Assembly: GCA_023213395.1 (NCBI GenBank)
Contig: CM041465.1
Coordinates: 142,731,741-142,795,740 of the forward strand
Source of the DNA: Cycas panzhihuaensis
Lineage: Eukaryota > Cycadophyta
DNA: 64,000 nt
Reading direction: 5' to 3'
A program made the position numbers and the translations under genes. The notes under the pieces were generated by a model, which had not been told where the DNA came from, ran no database searches, and was given only the letters and a program-made list of their open reading frames with translations. Shown here piece after piece: positions 57,818 through 64,000 of this stretch (its first letter is position 1; every line of letters starts with the position of its first letter).

Positions 57818-59061
57818 CGATATAAAAATCAAAATGGTGGTGTGATATTGTAAACGATATATATTATCACGGAGCTGACAAAATACATCACAACAAGACA
57901 CAAAGATAAACATCATAAATAGGTGATGAGCAATATTAGTAATATCCAACGTGATTATATTATTACGGAGATAGGGGCCAAAAAACCTATGAGTGATGGC
58001 TATCAAAAAATAAACATAGACCATCATATAAACGGTGATGTAATTACACAATAATGATGCACAATGATGTAAAAATCATGCAGTGATTCAATAGGTAGAT
58101 GTAGGGTGCACAAATTCATGTGGGTGATAGATATATCATATCAAATAGGGTACAAAATAATAGCAGACATAGATTATAAATAAAACCATCCATACTCTAG
58201 TATCAAGTCCATTTGGCTTCACATACAACATCGAATTAAACTACTTGTGTTCCAATAGAGGATCATCTGACGAACAGGTACAAAATTTTGGTTTTGCTCA
58301 AAGTTTGCACTACAATAGGAAATCATCTACAGAATCTATACATTCTTCTTTCACTACATTCTTCATATAGCCACCATTGTTGAGAACTTGGCTCAAGTTT
58401 TTCATTTATCCAAATTAGGGTTTCCTTCATTATTTGATCTCCAAAAGAAGGTTCTTTTAAGGGTTGATAATGATCACAATCAAGAGGATATTTGGTAAAA
58501 AGGTGATAATGGCCAATGAGCAATAGTATGGCATCATGAATCTTGTAACTCTATAGTCCTTCGTGAATCTTTAGCTCTTCACATAGTATGACCTACATCT
58601 TTTCTTCATCCAACTGTAACATAAATTCCTCACATAAGTATGAAAACAAAACATCGTATATTCTTCACAATCTCTACTTTATCACTTCAAACTCTATGGT
58701 TTGAAAAGTGTCTTCACAAACTATAATTATAGTGTATTACTCCACAATGATGAATTATGACTATTAGATATGTAGGAACTACACAATGTATCCCTCATAA
58801 TCCTCCTCAATTATAGCTTAGTCGCATGAATCTACCCTTTATATTTATTGTCATATTAATGACATACAGGTCTGTAATTAACTCTGTTGGGGTTCTACAC
58901 TCTCTCAGTGGCAATAAAGGGCTGGCAAATGTCTCTAGGGCATACAAACTTAGTGGCATCATCAAACAGAAATGGGCATCAACAACTCTATGGAGCCACC
59001 TCCTCGCAGGCCAACAGAACTAGGGTTTCACCAACCAACTTGATAGATCTTACTCAACCTT
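57818..59061 (-). other. 5' interior of element H, no gene recognised
   Basis: Leader region after the primer site on the minus strand. Frames at 58523-58323 (66 codons) and on the plus strand at 58826-59147 carry no motif I recognise. Confidence 0.35.
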
Positions 59062-59073
59062 GCTATGATACCA
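59062..59073 (-). other. Primer binding site of element H
   Basis: TGGTATCATAGC on the minus strand, directly next to the LTR. One base from the initiator-methionine-type TGGTATCAGAGC. Confidence 0.75.
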
Positions 59074-59294
59074 TGTTGGAAAATATATCCTATAGAAAAT
59101 ATTTTCAAATAAAAATAAACACCTCTAGGATCGAACAGTACCCTTAAGGTACCTCAAATTGAATTAACAAAACATCCTTATAACTGATACATCATATGAT
59201 ACCATGTATGTATTTATAATACATGATATGATAGTGAGAGTAGGACCCACTTGCATGTGGGACAAAACAAATGTGCATTACTAATATTCCAATA
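59074..59294 (-). repeat. 5' LTR of element H
   Basis: 221 bp, homologous to 54427-54649. Confidence 0.8.
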
Positions 59295-59556
59295 GTTAAC
59301 ATAATCCCAAACTCTAAATTCCTCCATATGATTATGTAAGCTAGTGAATTCAATCACCCCCTTACATGCTGCCCTTTTATTGATTCATTCATACCTTTAT
59401 CAAATGACATAATCAGGTGGAGACTCCTTCTTAGGAGTTGGAAAAGGAAGTCACTTTGGATCTCTTAGCCTTCTTATCTCTTACCTTAGACTTAAAATAG
59501 AGGAAACATATCACTAATTAGGAGATAGTTGGTTTAAGTCCAATTGAAGCACACCA
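59295..59556 (+). repeat. 5' LTR of element D, second part
   Basis: Continues the LTR interrupted at 54426. It aligns with the B LTR end (AAACTCTAAATTCCTCC against GAACTTAGAACTCC) and ends CACACCA. Confidence 0.65.
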
Positions 59557-59562
59557 TCTTTA

Positions 59563-59580
59563 TAATAACCATACTGGGGA
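59563..59580 (+). other. Primer binding site of element D
   Basis: TAATAACCATACTGGGGA, six bases after the LTR end, as in B. Confidence 0.55.
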
Positions 59581-59607
59581 TTACCATTTGTCCTCTTATT
59601 TAAAGTG

Positions 59608-61900
59608 ATGGAAACTGCTACACCTACCCCTAGGCAATCTTTGAGACTCCATGGTCTCCTACCTAAATTTTAAATCCAACCCTCACATTTCACTCATGAA
59701 GTTTCATCTTCCTATGTTGATTCTTTAGAGCATCACATACATAAAACTTATGTTTACCCCCCTGAAGATTCAACTCAGTTACATGAAATACCTATGGAGT
59801 AAGGGTATTTAAAACCCTCTCAATCCTATGGACATGCTTATTTTGTATATCCTTCTTTTACATAAGAAGAACCACTTCCTATTCAAGCACATTCATTATA
59901 TTTTGAGTCAGTTCTTACTAAGGTCCCTACTCCCATTTGCATGCTTGGATATCAAGATCCTTTTTATCCAAAAACTCATACTATGACATCCTCTCCACAA
60001 CATTACTAATTTGATCCATTGTGTGAGAAGTATGAGTCAAATTAAGTTGATCCTTTGATTACTCTGGATGCCATTCATTTTCCCCTACTTTCCCATCCTC
60101 CTTCACCAAGACCTCATTCTCCTCTTTTAGAAGAAGCAAAAGTTCATAAATTAGTTCATTCTCATCCCCTTCCTTCATCTTTTAGGTTACAGGTTTAGAC
60201 TCATTCTCCTCATGTGGTCCCTTCTACATACAAGGGTACTTCTATTATTCCCATTCAATGTAATCTTAGTTCTTCTCATCCTTCTTCCTCTCAACAAGTA
60301 GGTTTACCCTCATCAACCTCACAACCTATTTATTCCTATTCTACTAGGGTTTCCCCCTCTCATCTTATCTTGTTCTCCACTCAATTGCCAATTCACACAT
60401 CCTATATAATTATATCATAAGGCATTAGACCTTATGCTTCTTCTCCCTAAATACGTAATGTATCTCCTTCTTCCTAACATGTTTCTCATACCTATCCTAT
60501 TCATCCCTATGCTTCACTTAGTCAATCTTAAGTTTTGGGGGTTGTTAATCCTACCTCCATATCACATGTTCCTAGAACTACCCTACAACTAATCCCTTTT
60601 CCTTCATTTAATCTTACTTTTCCTTGATACCCTATGATACAAACTAATTATATTGTTAACCTCATAGCTTGGCTCAATCCTTCATCTACTCTTCCATCCC
60701 ATTCTTTTCCTCAACAATAACAACAATAACCTGTTCCTTTTACCACTCCACATCTATCATCCTTGCCTCAACATACCACTGCATTGATGGCAAGGAAACC
60801 TTTTTTAAATTCTATGAAGTCTCCTTTTCCATGTGAGTTCCTTTTAGCCCCCATAGCTCCATTCCTTCCTGAGTTATCTAAATTCTCAAGTGACTCCTCC
60901 CAAGATCCTGCCTCTTATATATAAGCATTTGTACTTACTTTTATAGATTTCATGTTGTATAATTACATCATGATGTGCTTATTTCCTAAATCACTTTAGG
61001 CTGATGCCTTGAAATGGTTTTATCAACTTCTCTTAGCTTCTATGCTCTTGTTTCAATAATTAGTTAATTATTTTGTCAACTATTTTGATGTAGCAAGACT
61101 ATTTGCATCTAATATTAAATCTCTTTTATTTATCAAACAAAACCATGATAAAACTTCTACAAACTTTGTGAGAAGGTTTCAAGACAAAGTACATGCATAT
61201 CATTCATGTCTTGATCCTAGTCTTCTATTTGATTTGTTCACTAATGCTTTGAGGCCATATGTACATCTTGAAGTTCTTAAGCTTGGCCCTCAAATCTATG
61301 AAGAAGTTGTTGATTATTATTTATCTTTAGAAACATTTGAGATTTAAGTAGGTATTAAGAAGATTAGGAAACTTGTTCTCTCTAAAGAAATAATTCAAAT
61401 AACTAAAGCTTCATATCCTAAACCTATCTATGATTATTTAAATTCTTCCATTAGATCATTAGAGTGTATGATTAACACTGAGCTACATGTTGATGGTCCT
61501 TCTCAAAATTAGCCCTCCTAGGAAACAAAAGTAATTCAGCTTACTGAAGGAAGGAAGAAATAAGCTCCTTCTCCACCTCTTCTTTCTTTCAGAAAAATAA
61601 AATGGTGTTTATGTCATCAAACAAATGCCTAAGATAAAAGTGAATGTTGCATAGTTCAAGCTATGACATAAAATACAAATATTCAATCAAGTCATCCCTC
61701 TAAAGTGTCTCAAGATCAAATGATTCGTAAGGACCCCTTAACTCAACATAAAGGCAAAAGAAACAAAGATGATAAGGGCAAGGAAAAACAAGTTCAAGAT
61801 AATTAAGATGAGTCTTCTAGTTTTGATTCTTCTAAGAAGACTATTATTCCCCTAATCCTTCAATAAAATGAGCTAGTAATCAAGCTTGACCACCTCCTAA
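59608..61900 (+). pseudogene. Element D gag
   Basis: The ATG at 59608 gives METATPTPRQSLRLHGLL, matching B. A Ser/Pro/Thr-rich part follows (about 60200-60800). The capsid part at about 61010-61350 has KWFYQLLLASMLLFQ, NYFDVARLF, KTSTNFVRRFQDKV, FTNALRPYVHLEVLKLGP and DYYLSLETFEI. A zinc knuckle remnant KWCLCHQTNA-DKSEC lies near 61600-61645. Many stops. Confidence 0.72.
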
Positions 61901-61928
61901 AGGTGGTGAGACTAAGAGAACAATTAAT

Positions 61929-62600
61929 ATGGTGGAGAGAATAAAAAGTGCATGTATATCTAAATTATCTAATGATTCAATGGCAAAGAATCCTAACTCT
62001 TTACCTATTGTACCCCCATATCCCATCAAGTTTAGGTTCATTCCTTCCAGTATAAAGGATGGATCTTTCTCTTTGGTCAATGAGATTAAGACCATTCCTA
62101 CCAGTATTTCAAGTATTAATTTGCTAAAGTGTTACCCAGAGCAACACTTGCTCTTGTTTAATGCATTAGGAGTTCTTACTATAGTCTCTTCATCTGCTTC
62201 CATACTTTCTTTTGACCTAACTATCTTATCTAATCATACTACTCATGTACCAAATGACATACCTCCATTTTATATTGAGATACTAAAGGATGACATCAAC
62301 ATCAAATAAGTCATTATTAATGAGGGATTGTCCATTAACATGATCCCTCCTCATCTTGTTGAAGACTTAAAATTTTTAGTTTTTTATCCATGTAAGTGGA
62401 TTTGTCATGGATATGACAAGAATTAGAAAGTACCCTTAGTCAAGTCATTCTCCCTCTTACTTTAGAAGAAAAGATAGTTCTTATTAAATTGACCATCATT
62501 AATCTTGATTTAGAGTATAATGTCCTTTTGGGTAGACCGTGGATTACCCAAATGGCTACAGTTTTGGTGAACTTAGGTTCATCCATGAGAGAAAATTAAA
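61929..62600 (+). pseudogene. Element D protease
   Basis: Open for 126 codons (61929-62309): FRFIPSSIKDGSFSLVNEI, INLLKCYPEQ, VPNDIPPFYIEILKDD. After a stop the active site reads VIINEGLSINMIP, so the catalytic Asp is Asn. A later block in the other phase, YNVLLGRPWIT, is the second conserved protease motif, so there is at least one frameshift. Confidence 0.7.
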
Positions 62601-64000
62601 AATTATAAAACAAAAGCCAAAATCTATTAAACAATCAGTCCCACTTATCAAGACCTTTTCTGAGCTTGGTAAGTCATCTAACTCTTCGAACTACTTCTTC
62701 TAGTCATTAGGTTTAGGCCAATACTTTTCCATTAAAACTCCTTCTACTCAAGGATAAGTAAAAGATATTGATTTGGTGGAGATTGTCCCTATTTCATTAG
62801 GTTCCTCATTTATTCCTTATTCTTTGGATCTGACTAATTAGTCTTTAGTTTCTTCTTCATTTCGCTATGAAGAAACAACTTCACATTCTATCACATCTTG
62901 TGAGAAAATACTTGTGAGTGAAACTATTGATACAAATGTCCCTCTTTCTAGCCAAACTCATTACTCATAGGTTTTATATTTGTCTATGAGAGAAAATGCT
63001 CTAGTTTCTTCTACTATGAATCATTCTTCAAATTGTCACATAGTCTCCCTTTCACATAACGTACCTATTGATGTTATGCCTCTCCTCTCTAAGTCTTCTC
63101 TCTTTACTGTATGGTTGAACAAACATAAGAAGAAGATGTTGTTGTATTAACATCTAAACTTAGAATTAAGTAGCAAGGATATTGATTTGCTTGATACACT
63201 TCAAAGGAATCAAAGTACCTCTACTCAAGTATGGGAAGTAAATTTGATTTCCATTATTTCTTTTCCTTCATGTTCTTTTGTGGATTCTTCTTTATCATCC
63301 CTCATCTTAATATCTTTGTTTAATCAAGATCATCATTATCCTCATCAGGATTTTAAGTAAGCCTTTACGTTGATTTGGGAATTTATTGACAGGCCTATTT
63401 TTTTCTCTCAAGCTCCCTCGATCATTGAGTTTGTTCTTACATATCCAGGCTCTTTGGTTGATTCTCCTTTCTAGTTTAGGTCCTCTTCTTTGTCTACTGA
63501 CCTACCAAGAAATGTACTCCTTGTTAATCTTTTTTACCTTAATTACTTTAAAAATGATGAGGCAATTCTTGAACAATTAGTTGGGCCATCTCCTAATCTT
63601 CCCTCTAGACATCATAAGCTAGGTTTTTCAAGTGTAATATGACTTGATTCACCACTAGTTGATTATTCCTAACCTCATGAGGCAATTTTTTTCATTAAAC
63701 CTGCTCCTCCTCATTTTGAAGAGGGAAATGTTATATTTATGGAACAAACTATTAATATTGATTTAGAACTGGGTGATACCCCTAAGATTGTTAAGTTGGG
63801 AGCTAGTTGTGCTCCCTAAGAGATCACTTAATTTAAGGATCCCTTTCATGAGTTCCACTTAGTATTTGATTGGGATTATAAAGATATGCATGGTCTTGGT
63901 CCCCAAGTCGTCAAGCATAATATCACAGTAACTCTTGGCATCAAACCTAAATAATAAAAAAGGTATCCTATTCACTCGTATATCTCCCTTACTATTAAAT
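62601..64000 (+). pseudogene. Element D linker and start of reverse transcriptase
   Basis: A variable Ser-rich linker to about 63500. Then NYFKNDEAILEQLVGPSPNLPSRHHKLGF and HFEEGNVIFME, which match A at 15926-16130, and FDWDYKDMHGLGP, KHNITVTLGIKPK, RYPIHSYISLTIK at the window end. The catalytic palm domain would follow outside the window. Confidence 0.7.

Larger units (their letters stand above)
54427..59294 (-). mobile_element. Element H: gag-only Copia-type LTR retrotransposon
   Basis: Short LTRs of 223 and 221 bp (54427-54649 and 59074-59294) are clearly homologous. On the minus strand the primer site TGGTATCATAGC (59073-59062) and purine tract AAGGAGAAG (54658-54650) fix the orientation. 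Flanks ATTAG and GTTAA agree at 3 of 5 bases. The interior of about 4.4 kb has a Copia-type gag remnant but no protease, integrase, reverse transcriptase or RNase H. It splits the LTR of D. Confidence 0.75.
52366..64000 (+). mobile_element. Element D: B-family Tat-like retrotransposon, cut by the window edge
   Basis: A 5' LTR split by element H (52366-54426 and 59295-59556), primer site, gag, protease and the start of reverse transcriptase. The LTR starts TGTTTCACCAAAACCTAG like B, and protein blocks match B closely. It sits in C2. The candidate left target duplication is TAGTT (52361-52365); the right end is outside the window. Confidence 0.82.

Noticed and set aside
56697-57853. Very long open frames (up to 383 codons) on both strands
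   Set aside because: They consist of Tyr/Ile/Met/His codons from the TA microsatellite and exist in several frames at once.
60214-60420. Ser/Pro-rich 68-codon frame as a small gene
   Set aside because: It lies within the Ser/Pro-rich segment of the element D gag.

Overview
This window is plant nuclear DNA made almost entirely of nested, decayed LTR retrotransposons. I found no intact host gene, rRNA, tRNA, CRISPR array or bacterial operon. The plant assignment rests on three things: two families with the gag-protease-polymerase layout and CATACTGGGGA-type primer site of the Ty3/gypsy Tat/Ogre lineage, a chromodomain Ty3/gypsy element with an initiator-methionine-type primer site, and an antisense reading frame resembling the plant mobile domain (PMD). 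The nesting depth and long LTRs suggest a large seed-plant genome; the sequence does not identify the species. Letters for the elements are mine.

Layout. F (1-4476, minus, cut by the left edge) is a Tat-like element: gag, primer site and a 2.5 kb LTR. It sits inside G, a B-family LTR fragment (4477 to about 6170). From 7275 there is a tandem arrangement of a small element family E (LTRs at 8182-8513 and 31421-31746). Each E LTR is followed by a primer site and then, about 50 bp on, by a chromovirus (C, 8564-29469; C2, from 31796) at the equivalent position. A (9318-23948, plus) is a full-length Tat-like element inserted in the integrase of C. B (32561-49785, minus) is a 17.2 kb Tat-like element inserted in C2. 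D (from 52366, plus, cut by the right edge) is a second B-family element in C2. H (54427-59294, minus) is a gag-only Copia-type element inserted in the LTR of D; it holds a TA-rich microsatellite of about 1.1 kb.

How the parts work together. In A, the reverse transcriptase, first RNase H and integrase core are missing: the start of the reverse transcriptase is joined in frame to the last residues of pol, so A would depend on enzymes from elsewhere. B keeps recognisable but broken protease, reverse transcriptase, RNase H and integrase. Both A and B carry, downstream of pol, (i) a second RNase H in the sense direction and (ii) an antisense PMD-like frame with a probable intron. The two modules are in opposite order in A and B.

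The most interesting observation is that short repeats in the LTR promoter region recur just upstream of the antisense frame. The repeat differs between the A/F and B/D/G families, but the arrangement is the same in both. This suggests the antisense gene is co-regulated with the element. All similarity statements are by-eye comparisons within this window or to remembered family motifs; no database search was run.
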